DNA of 50,680 nucleotides from Thermomicrobiales bacterium (lineage in GTDB: Bacteria > Chloroflexota > Chloroflexia > Thermomicrobiales > CADCWN01), in contig JAUJMV010000005.1 of the NCBI GenBank assembly GCA_030446685.1, forward strand, positions 201,769 through 252,448, written 5' to 3'. Both the position numbers and the translations under genes were made by a program. Shown here one piece after another: positions 32,040 to 40,875 of this stretch. The notes beneath the pieces are model-generated. The model was given only the letters and a program-made list of their open reading frames with translations, had not been told where the DNA came from and did no database searches. How positions within the stretch are numbered: the stretch's first letter is position 1; each line of letters opens with the position of its first letter.

Positions 32040-32645
32040 CTAGCCGCCGCGCCACGCCGCGAGGGCGTTGCACACGGCCTGCTCGGTCAGCCGCGCGGCC
32101 TCCTCCCGGCCCCCGGGGAGTCGGCCGGCCAGCAGGAGCGCCGTCAGGCCGTGTATCGTCCCCCACATCAGCGTCACCTTCCCCATGATGTCCTCCTCCC
32201 CCCGGCCCTGCCCCCGCAGGATCGCCGCGACCGTCGCGCCCACCACGGCGGCGATCTTCTCGCCCTCGTTGCGGGTCTCGGCGGCGGGGAGCGCCACCCC
32301 GCCCAGGTCGTACATCACCTGGTAGAGGTCGGGGGCGCCGACGGCGAAGTCCAGGTACGCCTGCCCGATCGCTCCCAGGGCGGCCTCCGGACTGCTGGCG
32401 GCGCGCGCGGCGCGCTCGATCGCCGCGAGTTGCTCGGCATACCCCCGGCGCATCAGCGCGAGGAGGATCGCCTCTTTCGAGTCGAAGTACTCGTAGATCG
32501 CGGGCGGGCTGTACTCGATCCGCGCGGCGATCTTGCGGATGGTGACCGCCGGCCAGCCCTCCGCGGCGGCGATCTCGCGCGCGGCGGCCAGGATCCCCTC
32601 GGCGACCGCCCGCCGCTGCCGTTCCTTGCGTTCCGTGATGCCCAT
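32040..32645 (-). CDS. TetR/AcrR-family transcriptional regulator
   Basis: A 201-residue repressor. The N-terminal helix-turn-helix is clear: RAVAEGILAAAREIAAAEGW, then AVTIRKIAARIEYSPPAIYEYF (recognition helix, Tyr-x-Tyr-Phe typical of TetR) and KEAILLALMRRG. The C-terminal ligand domain is of the TetR_C_13/WHG type, with YLDFAVGAPDLYQVMYDLGG and VTLMWGTIHGLTALLLAGRL near the end. It is the first gene of a minus-strand unit TetR, oxidoreductase, DUF6220, with an operator overlapping its own promoter. Confidence 0.92.
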   Translation of the reverse strand: MGITERKERQRRAVAEGILAAAREIAAAEGWPAVTIRKIAARIEYSPPAIYEYFDSKEAILLALMRRGYAEQLAAIERAARAASSPEAALGAIGQAYLDFAVGAPDLYQVMYDLGGVALPAAETRNEGEKIAAVVGATVAAILRGQGRGEEDIMGKVTLMWGTIHGLTALLLAGRLPGGREEAARLTEQAVCNALAAWRGG

Positions 32646-32657
32646 CGCGCCCTCCTC

Positions 32658-32701
32658 TGAACTATAGTCAGTATCCTAACATAGTTCAGAACGGCTGTCA
32701 A
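32658..32701 (-). promoter_or_regulatory. TetR promoter and operator
   Basis: Minus strand: TTGACA (32696-32701), 17-base spacer, TAGGAT (32673-32678). The perfect 8-base arms TGAACTAT (32658-32665) and ATAGTTCA (32681-32688), 15 bases apart, span the -10 and the start region, a standard autorepression site for a TetR dimer pair. Confidence 0.8.
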
Positions 32702-32763
32702 GGGGGGGCGCGGGCGCGAATACGGGGGTTGCGCCCGCCCCCGCGGTGGGTCATCATGGCACG

Positions 32764-32795
32764 CGCGCCCCCGGCTCCCCAATCCTGGGGGGGAC
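32764..32795. repeat. single copy of the CCCCCAATCCTGGGGGG repeat
   Basis: GCGCCCCCGGCTCCCCAATC and the CTGGGGGGG after it match the arm of the large inverted element at 44819-44941. Here only one arm is present, just upstream of the isomerase gene. Confidence 0.65.
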
Positions 32796-32835
32796 GGTGG
32801 GAAGGCGCGGCGGGCCGCGCGGCGCGAGGGGGGCG

Positions 32836-33707
32836 ATGCGCTTCGGCGTCTCCGGCGAGCTGATCCCGGCGAACATGGACGCGATCACCCCGGCGCTCGC
32901 CGCGCGGCGTAGACCGCGCCGGATGCGCTCGGGTTCAGCGGCATCTTCAGCCGCTTCCGCGCGAACGATCCGCCACGAGACGACGCGCGAGCAGTGCCGG
33001 CGGGCGCGCGCGGTCCTGGAGGACGCGGGGCTGGCGATGTACCAGTGCACCGGCTACTGGCAGTGCCTGATCCACCCGGACGAGGCGCGGCGGCGCGAGG
33101 CGGTGCGGACGCTGCGGGCGGCGCTGCGGGTCGCCTCCTGGCTCGGGGCGCGCGGCATCGACACCGGGCCGGGGAGCCTGAGCCCGCGCGGCCCGTGGTT
33201 CCCGCACCCCGACAACTGGACGGCGGGCGCGCGGCGGCGGCTGGTCCAGTCGCTGCGGGAGTGCGCGCCGTCGCCGAGGACGGCGGCGTCCTGCTGAGCC
33301 TGGAGGGGCACCAGCTCGTGACCCTCGACTCGGCGGAGACGATGCGCGCCGTCCTCGACGAGGTCGACTCGCCGCTGGTGAAGTGCGACTTCGACCCGGT
33401 CAACTGGATCACCCTGGGGACGGTCTACGCGACCGGGCCGGCGATCGAGCGGATGGTCGCCCTCCTCGGCCCGCACATCGTCAGCGCGCACGCCAAGGAC
33501 GTGATCGTCGAGGATCGCCTGGTCGTCCACCTCGACAGCGTGGCGGCCGGCGAGGGGCTGCTCGACTACCCCACCTTCCTCCGGCTGATGGAGGGGCTGA
33601 ACCCCGACTACCCGATCATCGTCGAGGGCGCGTCGGTCGCGCAGTTGCCGGCGGTCCGGGGCTTCCTGGAGCGCCAGGCGCGGGCGCTCGGCATCGCGGT
33701 CTACTGA
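32836..33707 (+). CDS. sugar phosphate isomerase/epimerase (three apparent frameshifts)
   Basis: About 290 residues from ATG 32836 (after GAGGGGGGCG) to TGA 33705-33707. MRFGVSGELIPANMDAITP opens an AP-endonuclease-2-like TIM barrel, then the sense moves frame near 32915 (LGFSGIFSRFRAND) and back near 32970 (HETTREQCRRARAVLEDAGL). YQCTGYWQCLIHPDE and LGARGIDTGPGSL continue, and after a third shift near 33265 come AVAEDGGVLLSLEGHQLVTL (metal Glu), LVKCDFDPVNWITLG (Asp), GPHIVSAHAKDVIVED (His) and YPIIVEGASVAQLP (Glu). The metal-binding set is complete. Family role is epimerase/isomerase in sugar or inositol catabolism. First gene of the large catabolic region. Confidence 0.78.
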
Positions 33708-33721
33708 GGGGGGGCGGCGGC

Positions 33722-34455
33722 ATGGACGGCGAGCGCAGGGTCGCCATGGTCACCGGGGGCGGGCGCGGGATCGGGCTCGCCTCGGCGTTGCGGCTGGCCG
33801 CGGCCGGGCGCGACATCGCGATCGTCGACCTGGGCGAGCACGGCGCGGTGGCGGCGGAGCAGGTCGCCGCGCTGGGGGCCGGGCGCGCTTCCTGCGCGCG
33901 GACGTGGCCGATCCGGCGGCGGTGCGGCGGGCGGTGGAGGCGACGCTGGGGGAGTTCGGGCGCCTCGACATCCTGGTCAACTGCGCGGGCGTGCTGGGGC
34001 GGGAGCAGCCCTTCCTGGAGCGCGAGGACGCCGAGTGGCGCCGCGTCCTCGACGTCAACCTGCACGGGGTCTACCACGCCTGCCGCGCGGCGCTCCCGCC
34101 GATGCTGGCGCGGGGCTGGGGGCGGATCGTGACGATCAGTTCCGGCGCGCGGCGGGGCGCGCCGCTGCTGGCGCCGTACGCGGCCTCGAAGGGGGCGGTC
34201 GTCGCCCTGATGCGCTCGCTGGCGAACGCCTACGCCCGGCAGGGGGTGCTGGCGAACTGTGTCGAGCCCGGCCGGGCGCTCACCGAGATGGTCGTCCCGC
34301 GCTTCTCGCCGGAGTTCCTGGCCGCGCCGCCCGGCGTGGCGATCGGTCGCTACTCCTCGGCGGACGAGGTCGCGGTCGTGGTCAACTACCTCTGCTCGGA
34401 GGAGAACACCTACACGGCCGGCGCGGTCTGGCGCGTCGCGGGGGGCGCGGGATAG
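33722..34455 (+). CDS. SDR-family oxidoreductase (one apparent frameshift)
   Basis: About 244 residues; ATG 33722 follows GAGGGGGGGCGG, 14 bases after the isomerase stop. VAMVTGGGRGIGLASALRLA has the NAD(P) TGxxxGIG. The sense shifts frame once near 33876-33895 into FLRADVADPAAVRRAV, after which FGRLDILVNCAGVLGREQP, the Ser of RIVTISSGARRGAP and PYAASKGAVVALMRSLAN (Tyr-x-x-x-Lys) complete the classical SDR active site. PGRALTEMVVPRFS and SSADEVAVVVNYLCSEENTY close it. Likely a dehydrogenase of a sugar acid or hydroxy acid made by the adjacent dehydratases. A terminator hairpin follows at 34473-34495. Confidence 0.85.
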
Positions 34456-34472
34456 GGGTGACCTCTCCCCGG

Positions 34473-34495
34473 CCCCTCCCCTGCGAGGGGAGGGG
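34473..34495 (+). terminator. hairpin after the SDR gene
   Basis: CCCCTCCCCT (34473-34482), loop GCG, AGGGGAGGGG (34486-34495): perfect 10-base arms 18 bases after the stop. Confidence 0.7.
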
Positions 34496-34599
34496 AGCAG
34501 CCACCTCATGCGGCAGCTTGACGACCGCGGCGGCACCTCGGCCACGATCGGGGGAGGGGGGCGGCGACCCCGCCGGGGTGGGCCGACGCCCCCTATGTG

Positions 34600-35345
34600 C
34601 CCTGGCGCCGAGCGGGCGCCGGGCCGCCCGACCCGCTCGCGCCTCGTGCTCCTCCTCGGAGAGCGGGTAGTACTTGAAGGCGGGGTCGCCCCCCTCCCAA
34701 CGCGCCAGACAGCCGCTGGCGCGAAATCCTCCCACTCGGCGTGGTGGGTGGCCTTGTGGAATCGGCTTGACACTGGCGCCAGCTTGCTAAATTCGGTACG
34801 GCGCTAGCTCGTTGTTCCCTCTGTCGTCGTCGGCGACGATGACTCTCTATCGCCCGGCAGCACCAGCACGCTCAATCCGCGCGGGCGAGCCGTTCAGCTC
34901 CATAAAGGACGCTGCGAACGGGACGATGTCGGTCTGCGTGTGGAAGTTGGGGTGACCCCGCGCAGCCAGAGCCCCAGCCCGAGCCGCCTTCGCCTTCGGG
35001 TAGTCGCGGATGCAGCCGTCGACGACCACGCCGAGCCCCCGCGCCCGTGGAAGTAGGTCAGCATCATGTCGCCGAAGTCCTCCAGCGCCGATGTAGTTCC
35101 CCCGCGCGTCGACGACCAAAGACGATGTCGCCCGGCCGGGTGTGGTAGAGGACTAATTGCCGGTGGACAGCGCGCGTCGGCGCTCCGATTCCTCTAAGGT
35201 CGGCGTACTCGTCGGCTCGAAGTACTCGGTCCTCGCGCTTGGGCATGAACTGGAGGGTTTTCAGGATATGCGCGGCTGCCGACCACCGCCTTGCCGGGCG
35301 TCCAGGCGGTACTCGGCCCGCCGCGCAGGTGGGGGTCGCGGATGC
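34600..35345 (-). pseudogene. RraA-family (HMG/CHA aldolase-like) gene, broken by many indels
   Basis: Read leftward on the minus strand and switching frame repeatedly, the order of an RraA-like protein is preserved: LRGGPSTAWTPGKAVVG, LKTLQFMPKREDRVL, HRQLVLYHTRPGDIVF, VVDARGNYIGA, FGDMMLTYFH, GVVVDGCIRDYPKAKA, PNFHTQTDIVPFAAS, then damaged sequence, KATHHAEWEDFA and GGDPAFKYYPLSEEEHE at the end. The GCIRD(Y) motif that carries the catalytic Arg-Asp is intact. Family members are class II aldolases acting on 4-hydroxy-4-methyl-2-oxoglutarate-like acids or regulators of RNase E. At least six frame changes make a working product unlikely as the sequence stands. The ends are approximate. Confidence 0.7.
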
Positions 35346-35834
35346 CGAGGCGGCTCACTCGGCGTGGTGGGTGGCCTTGCTGGCACTCCGGCGCCAGCTT
35401 GCCGATCGCCCCGTCGTCGTCGGCGACGATGATGTCGCCCGGCGCGGCGTCCGCTCGATATCCGGGACGATGTCGGTCTCGATCATGGCGTTCCCTCGCT
35501 TCTTCCCCGCGTCGGCGTAGTCGCGGATGCAGCCGTCGCCCAGGCGCGGCGAGTATCAGCACCTTGCCGGTGGCGCCCGCGTCGGGCACGATGTCGCCCG
35601 GCGGCGAGTGATCGCATGGGAGCGGCGCGTGTCGGCCAACTGTCATTCGGTACTGGGTCGGCTTGGGCCACGGAGCGACCACCGCCCCGGGCCCCCCGCA
35701 CGTTGGGGGATGCCGAGGCGGAGCTCGCCGCTGGCGGTCGCCTGCCGATCGCCGCACACCAAGGGGCGGGCTGTGCCCGGCGTCGTCTCCCCCAAAGTCC
35801 CACTGGGCCCAGGCGCGGCGAGTATAGCACCTTG
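34733..35834. repeat. direct repeats inside the RraA-like region
   Basis: CACTCGGCGTGGTGGGTGGC with CTTG following is identical at 34733-34756 and 35356-35379; both are the KATHHAE-coding region of the two RraA copies. A second pair, GGCGCGGCGAGTAT with AGCACCTTG following, is found at 35543-35566 and 35812-35834, differing by one base. Confidence 0.75.
35346..35830 (-). pseudogene. second RraA-family fragment, internally deleted
   Basis: A second, shorter copy precedes the first in transcription order. Recognisable pieces are GPGAVVAPWPKPTQY, TRAAPMRSLAAG, PGDIVPDAGATGKVLIL, GDGCIRDYADAGKKRGN, ETDIVPDI and PGDIIVADDDGAIGKLAPE. The part between GKVLIL and CIRDY and that between TDIVP and PGDII are far shorter than in intact members, so this looks like a deleted paralogue. 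It runs directly into the first copy. Confidence 0.62.
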
Positions 35835-36011
35835 GGCGCCCCTCCCGCAGGGCGGACGCATGGGGCTGGCGCACCCTTTCGCCCTGGCGGCGCCCGCCCG
35901 CTTGACGGCGCCGGCCCCCGCGCGTAGAGTGGCCGCGCGGCGGGCGGGCCCGCCGCGCGATCGACCGCCCACCGGCGACGGTGGCGCCGCGCGGAGGGGG
36001 TGTCGGGGGCG

Positions 36012-37237
36012 ATGAAGATCACCGATCTCAAGTGCGCCGTCATCGGGCAGAACCCGATCGTCCGCGTCGTCACCGACGCGGGGATCGACGGCTACGGCGA
36101 GGCGGAGGCGAGCAAGCCCTACCTCAAGCCCTTCGTCCTCCATTTCCGCGAGGCCCTCCTCGGCGAGGACCCGACGGACGTCGAGCGGGTGCTGCTGCGC
36201 ATCCGCCAGCGCGGGGCTTCAAGCCCTACGGCAGCGCCGTGAGCGCGATCGAGATGGCGCTCTGGGACATCGCCGGCAAGGCGGCGGGGCTGCCGGTCTA
36301 CAAGCTGCTGGGCGGCAAGGTCCGCGACAAGGTGCGCGTCTACAACGGCGGCGTCCGCCCCCCGCTGACCGGCCACACCCCGGAGGACTACGCGGAGAAC
36401 ATGCGGCGGATGCTGGCCGCGCCGGAGGGCTTCACGATCATCAAGCAGGGGGTCGGGTTCCACAGCCCGATGCCGCGCGCGGTCCCCGACTTCTTCTACG
36501 GCGAGCCGCAGGAGCGCCGCTTCCACGGGCAACTGACCCGCGGCCTCCTCACCGAGCGCGGCCTCAAGCACGTCGTCGCCTGCGTCGAGGCGATGAAGGC
36601 GGTGATGGGCGACGGGGTCGGCCTGGCGCTCGACTGCGGCCCCGGCTGGGCCTTCCCCGACGCGCTCCGGCTGGCGCGGGCGCTGGAGCCGCTGCACATC
36701 CTCTGGCTGGAGGACCTGCTGACCGGCGACTACACCCCCTACGTGAACGCCGACGTCTACCGCGACCTGACGCGCGCCACCGCCACCCCGATCCACACCG
36801 GGGAGCAGATCTACCTGCGCCAGAACTTCAAGGAGCTGATCGAGACCCACGCCGTCAACATCGTCGGCCCGGACCCGGCCGACGTCGGCGGCATCGCCGA
36901 GCTGAAGTGGATCGCGGAGTACGCCGACCTGCACGGGATCCTGATGGCCCCGCACGGCGTCGGCGACGGGCTCCTCGGGCTCGCCGCCCTCGTCCAGGTC
37001 TGCGCCACCCTGCCCCACAACTACATCGCCTTCGAGTACCCGCTCGGCAACCCCGCCGGCTTCGGCTATCCGGCCGACGCCCCCGCCTGGTGGTACGACA
37101 TCGTGGAGGGGCTGCCGGACCCGATCGTGACCGACGGCTTCATCGAGGTCTGGGACCGGCCGGGCATGGGGGTCGAGTTCAACGTCGAGCGGGCGCGGGC
37201 CTATCTGTCGCCGGAGGACGCGGCGTTCTTCGACTGA
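36012..37237 (+). CDS. mandelate racemase/muconate lactonizing enzyme (enolase superfamily) protein, one frameshift
   Basis: About 408 residues; ATG 36012 follows GTCGGGGGC (GTG 36000 is possible). MKITDLKCAVIGQNPIVRV and GIDGYGEAEASKPYL are the N-terminal capping domain. At 36211-36220 (CGCGGGGCTT) the sense shifts by one base into FKPYGSAVSAIEMALWDIAG. The barrel has LALDCGPGWAFP (metal Asp), ILWLEDLLTGDYTPY (Glu), PIHTGEQIYLRQNF (Glu) and LMAPHGVGDGLLG (His), so the metal triad and an acid/base His exist. Probable sugar-acid dehydratase or racemase; the substrate is not recognisable. Followed 30 bases later by the lyase gene. Confidence 0.85.
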
Positions 37238-37267
37238 GGCCCGGGAGCAGGGCACTGGAGGCACGGC

Positions 37268-38419
37268 ATGGGCAAGGGGCGCACCTATCGGGATCCGGTC
37301 TTCCGCTACGCCGACGGCCACAGCGGCCGCGAGGTGACGCGGCTGACCGACTACCTCGGCCACTCCAACCACCTCTACTTCACCGACCCCTGCTGGTTCA
37401 ACGGCGGCCGCTCGCTGATCTTCACCTCCGACCGCGAGAACCAGAGCAACCTCTTCCGCTACGACCTGGACAGCCACGCCATCACCCAACTGACCGAGCT
37501 CCGGGGGGCGGGGCGGCCGAGCGGCTGCTTCAGCGCCGCCAACAACCGGCACTACTACTGGTGGCGGGGGGGGCTCTACGAGCTCGACCCGGACACCTGC
37601 GCGGAACGCCCGGTCGGCGAGGCCCCGCCGGGGATGACGGTGCCGAGCCGCGCCGCGCCGACCGCCGACGGCCGGTACATCCTCAGCCAGGCGATGGCCG
37701 AGCGGCAGCAGGACCGGCCGGCGATCAGCTTCGCCTACTCCCGCTTCCGCGAGCTCTTCGCGGCGAAACCATTGATGCAGATCCTGCGGACCGAGATCGC
37801 CACCGGCCGGGTCGAGGTCGTCCACGAGGACCGGCGCTACCTCGGCCACGTCAACCCCTCCCCGACCCGCCCGGACCTCCTCACCTTCTGCCACGAGGGG
37901 CCGTGGGCGGAGGTCGAGCAGCGCATCTGGGGGCTCAACCACGCCACCGGCGAGACCTGGAAGATCCGCCCGCAGGAGGGGGACAACTTCGCGATCGGCC
38001 ACGAGTACTGGTTCGCCGACGGCGAGCGGATCGGCTACCACGGCCGCCCGCGCTCCGGCGGGGACCACGTCTTCGGCTCGATCCGCTGGGACAACAGCGC
38101 GCACACCGAGGTCCGCTTCCCCTTCCACTCGACCCACTTCCACAGCCTGGACGAGTCGCTGATCGTCGGCGACGGCACGCCCGCCTTCCGCGACCGGCCC
38201 CAGCCCTACATCCAGCTCTTCAAGTGGGACGGCGAGCGCTACGTCGGGCCGCGCATCCTCGCCTACCACCGCAGCACCTTCAACGACCAGCACGCCCACC
38301 CCCACCCGCGCTTCACCCCGGACGGCCAGGCCATCCTCTACTCGTCCGATCTGACCGCCTACGCCAACCTGTACCTGGTGGCGATCGGCGACTTCGAGAC
38401 CCTGCCGGAGCTGCGCTGA
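37268..38419 (+). CDS. oligogalacturonate-lyase-like protein (PL22 beta-propeller)
   Basis: A 383-residue protein without signal peptide, so cytoplasmic. It is a seven-bladed beta-propeller: repeated blade strands such as SLIFTSDRENQSNLFRYDLD, RYLGHVNPSPTRPDLLTFCH and AILYSSDLTAYANLYLV. The His-rich set matches the Mn-binding oligogalacturonate lyases: GHVNPSP, FCHEGPWAEVEQRIW, IGHEYWFADGERIGYHGR and QHAHPHPRFTPDG. In that family the enzyme splits unsaturated digalacturonate to 5-keto-4-deoxyuronate. With enolase-superfamily dehydratases on both sides this points to pectin-fragment or related oligosaccharide catabolism. A homologue with another substrate is possible. ATG 37268 follows GGAGGC. 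Confidence 0.85.
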   Translation: MGKGRTYRDPVFRYADGHSGREVTRLTDYLGHSNHLYFTDPCWFNGGRSLIFTSDRENQSNLFRYDLDSHAITQLTELRGAGRPSGCFSAANNRHYYWWRGGLYELDPDTCAERPVGEAPPGMTVPSRAAPTADGRYILSQAMAERQQDRPAISFAYSRFRELFAAKPLMQILRTEIATGRVEVVHEDRRYLGHVNPSPTRPDLLTFCHEGPWAEVEQRIWGLNHATGETWKIRPQEGDNFAIGHEYWFADGERIGYHGRPRSGGDHVFGSIRWDNSAHTEVRFPFHSTHFHSLDESLIVGDGTPAFRDRPQPYIQLFKWDGERYVGPRILAYHRSTFNDQHAHPHPRFTPDGQAILYSSDLTAYANLYLVAIGDFETLPELR

Positions 38420-38454
38420 GCGCGCGGGGCGCGCGATCGAAGGAGGCACCGCCG

Positions 38455-39600
38455 ATGACGAGGACGGATCGCGCCGCCGGGGGCATCGCCTGGGTCCGCT
38501 CGGCCCTGGTCTACGTGCCGCTGCGCGCGCCGGCCAGCGACGCCAAGGTCCTCACCGGGCGGCAGCGCCCCCTCGACCGCGTGGCGATCCTCACCGCCGA
38601 GATCGCGACGGCCGACGGCCACCGGGGGCTGGGCTTCAGCTACTCGAAGCGGGCCGGCGGGCCGGCGCTCTACGCGCACGCCCGCGAGATCGCGCACGAG
38701 TTGCTCGGGGAGGACCCCAGCGACTGCGGCCGGCTCTGGGACAAGCTCCAGTGGGCGGGGGCCTCGGTCGGGCGGGGCGGGCTGGCGGCGCAGGCGATCG
38801 CCGCCTTCGACGTGGCCCTCTGGGACCTCAAGGCCCGGCGCGCCGGCCTGCCGCTGGCGAAGCTGCTGGGCGCCTACCGCGACGGCGTCCGCTGCTACAA
38901 CACCTCCGGGGGGTTCCTCTCGTCGGCGCTCGACGAGGTCCTGGCGAACGCCGAGGCGGCGCTGGCGCGCGGCGTGGGCGGCATCAAGCTGAAGGTCGGC
39001 CACCCCGACGCGGCGGTGGACCTGGAGCGGGTGGCGGCGGCCCGGCGGCGCCTGGGCGACCGGACGCCGCTGATGGTGGACGCCAACCAGCAGTGGGACC
39101 GCGCCGCCGCGCTGCGGATGGGCCGCGCCTTCGAGCCCTACGGGCTGGTCTGGATCGAGGAGCCGCTCGACGCGCACGACGCCGAGGGGCACGCGGCGCT
39201 GGCGCGGGCGCTCGACACGCCGATCGCCACCGGGGAGATGCTGACGAGCGTCGCCGAGCACGCGCGGCTGCTGGCGGTCGGGGCGGCCGACATCCTCCAG
39301 CCGGACGCGCCGCGGGTCGGGGGGATCACGCCCTTCCTGCGCGTCGCCGCGCTGGCCGACCACGGCGGGGTGCCGATCGCGCCGCACTTCGCGATGGAGC
39401 TGCACCTCCACCTGGCGGCGGCGCAGCCGCGCGAGGGGTGGGTCGAGCACTTCGACTGGCTCGAGCCGCTCTTCGAGGAGCGCCTCGAAATCCGCGACGG
39501 GCGGATGATCGTGCCGGACCGGCCGGGGCTGGGGCTGACGCTGAGCGAGCAGGCCGCCCGCTGGACCGCCGACGCCGGCGAAGTCGGGGCGCGGCCGTAG
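38455..39600 (+). CDS. enolase-superfamily acid-sugar dehydratase (galactarate/talarate dehydratase-like)
   Basis: A 381-residue protein; ATG 38455 follows AAGGAGG. The mandelate-racemase subgroup signatures are complete: GGIKLKVGHPDAAVDLERV (KxK bases), PLMVDANQQWDRAAAL (metal Asp), LVWIEEPLDAHDAEGHAAL (Glu), TPIATGEMLTSVAEHARLL (Glu), ADILQPDAPRVGGITP (Asp of the dyad) and PIAPHFAMELHLHLA (His). The KxK plus His-Asp pair is that of L-talarate/galactarate and related dehydratases, which remove water from an aldarate to give a 2-keto-3-deoxy acid. RVGRGGLAAQAIAAFDVALWD-type helix and GGPALYAHAREIAHELLGED fit. It lies 35 bases after the lyase gene. Confidence 0.9.
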   Translation: MTRTDRAAGGIAWVRSALVYVPLRAPASDAKVLTGRQRPLDRVAILTAEIATADGHRGLGFSYSKRAGGPALYAHAREIAHELLGEDPSDCGRLWDKLQWAGASVGRGGLAAQAIAAFDVALWDLKARRAGLPLAKLLGAYRDGVRCYNTSGGFLSSALDEVLANAEAALARGVGGIKLKVGHPDAAVDLERVAAARRRLGDRTPLMVDANQQWDRAAALRMGRAFEPYGLVWIEEPLDAHDAEGHAALARALDTPIATGEMLTSVAEHARLLAVGAADILQPDAPRVGGITPFLRVAALADHGGVPIAPHFAMELHLHLAAAQPREGWVEHFDWLEPLFEERLEIRDGRMIVPDRPGLGLTLSEQAARWTADAGEVGARP

Positions 39601-39750
39601 GACCGGCGGGCCGCGTCGTCGCCCGCGGGGGCGCCGATCCCAGAACGCATTCGCCCTGCGCTCCCGCGCCCCGCGTTGACGCCGCCCGGCCGGGCCGGTA
39701 GAGTAGGGCGTGTGCCGGCTGGGCGCTGTTCGAGGGCGAGGGGGCCGCCG

Positions 39751-40845
39751 ATGCAGGGATCACCGGGGGGCTCGGGCGCGGACGCGGGGGCGGGCGGGTT
39801 GATCGACTGCGACGTCCACAACACGGTCCCGCGCGTCGAGGCGCTCTTCCCCTACCTGCCGCCGCACTGGGTCGAGCACGTCCGGCAGTCGGTGTTCAAG
39901 GGGGCCGGCGCGAGCTACTACCCGAAGAACGCGCCGGTGGCCGCCCGGCCGGGGAGTGTCCCGCCCGACGGCCCGGCCGGCTCGAGCCTCGCCCTCCTGC
40001 GCGAGCAGGTCCTCGATCCGCTCGGGGTCGAGGTCGCGATCCTCACCTGCCTCTACGCGATCGACAGCCTGCACAACCCGGAGGCGGCGGCCGCGTTCGC
40101 CAGCGCGGTCAACGACTGGCAGATCGCCGAGTGGCTCGACCGGGAGCCGCGCCTGCGCGCCTCGATCGTCGTGCCGGTCCAGCTCCCCGAGCTGGCGGCG
40201 CGGGAGATCGACCGCGTCGGCGACCACCCCGGCTTCGTCCAGGTGCTCCTGCCGGCGCGCTCGGAGCACCCCTACGGCAGCCGCCTCTTCCACCCGCTGT
40301 GGGCGGCGATCGCCCGCCGCGGCCTGGTGGCCGGCATCCACTTCGGCGGGGCGCCCGGCAACCCGCCCTTCCCCTCCGGCTGGCCGTCCTACTTCTTCGA
40401 GGAATACGCCGGGATGGCGCAGGTCTTCCAGTCCCAGCTCGCCAGCATCGTCAGCGAGGGGGTCCTCGATCTCTTCCCCACCACCCGGATCGCCCTCATC
40501 GAGGGCGGGTTCACCTGGCTCCCGGCGTTCATGTGGCGCTTCGACAAGGAGTGGCGCAACCTGCGGCAGCTCGTGCCCTGGGTGAAGCGCGCGCCCTCGG
40601 CCTACCTGCGCGAGCACGTCCGGCTGACGGTCCAGCCGCTCGACGCGCCGCCGACCACGGAGGATCTGCTCGACACAATCGCGCAGCTCGGATCGGACGA
40701 GCTGCTGCTCTTCGCGACCGACTACCCGCACCGGCACGCCGCCGATCCGCTCCAGGCGTTCCTGCCCCACCTGCCGGCGGCGCTGGCGCGCAAGATCCGG
40801 GGCGAGAACGCCCGCGCGCTGTACGGCCTGCCGCGCCCGGCCTGA
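39751..40845 (+). CDS. amidohydrolase (PF04909) family protein, copy 1
   Basis: A 364-residue protein; ATG 39751 follows GAGGGCGAGGGGG. LIDCDVHNTVPRVEALFPYL (metal DxH near residue 17), VEVAILTCLYAIDSLHNPE, NDWQIAEWLDREPRLRASI, GLVAGIHFGGAPGNPP and ELLLFATDYPHRHAADP (final Asp) are the amidohydrolase-2 set. It closely resembles the next gene (same length, same WxAEWLD...PRLRASI, WPSYF/YIE and VREH blocks), so the pair arose by duplication. Family members include decarboxylases of aromatic acids (ACMSD-like) and lactonases. No transporter or ring-cleavage gene is beside them. Confidence 0.87.
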   Translation: MQGSPGGSGADAGAGGLIDCDVHNTVPRVEALFPYLPPHWVEHVRQSVFKGAGASYYPKNAPVAARPGSVPPDGPAGSSLALLREQVLDPLGVEVAILTCLYAIDSLHNPEAAAAFASAVNDWQIAEWLDREPRLRASIVVPVQLPELAAREIDRVGDHPGFVQVLLPARSEHPYGSRLFHPLWAAIARRGLVAGIHFGGAPGNPPFPSGWPSYFFEEYAGMAQVFQSQLASIVSEGVLDLFPTTRIALIEGGFTWLPAFMWRFDKEWRNLRQLVPWVKRAPSAYLREHVRLTVQPLDAPPTTEDLLDTIAQLGSDELLLFATDYPHRHAADPLQAFLPHLPAALARKIRGENARALYGLPRPA

Positions 40846-40875
40846 GCGGCCGGGGTCACCGGAGGAGGAGAGTCC

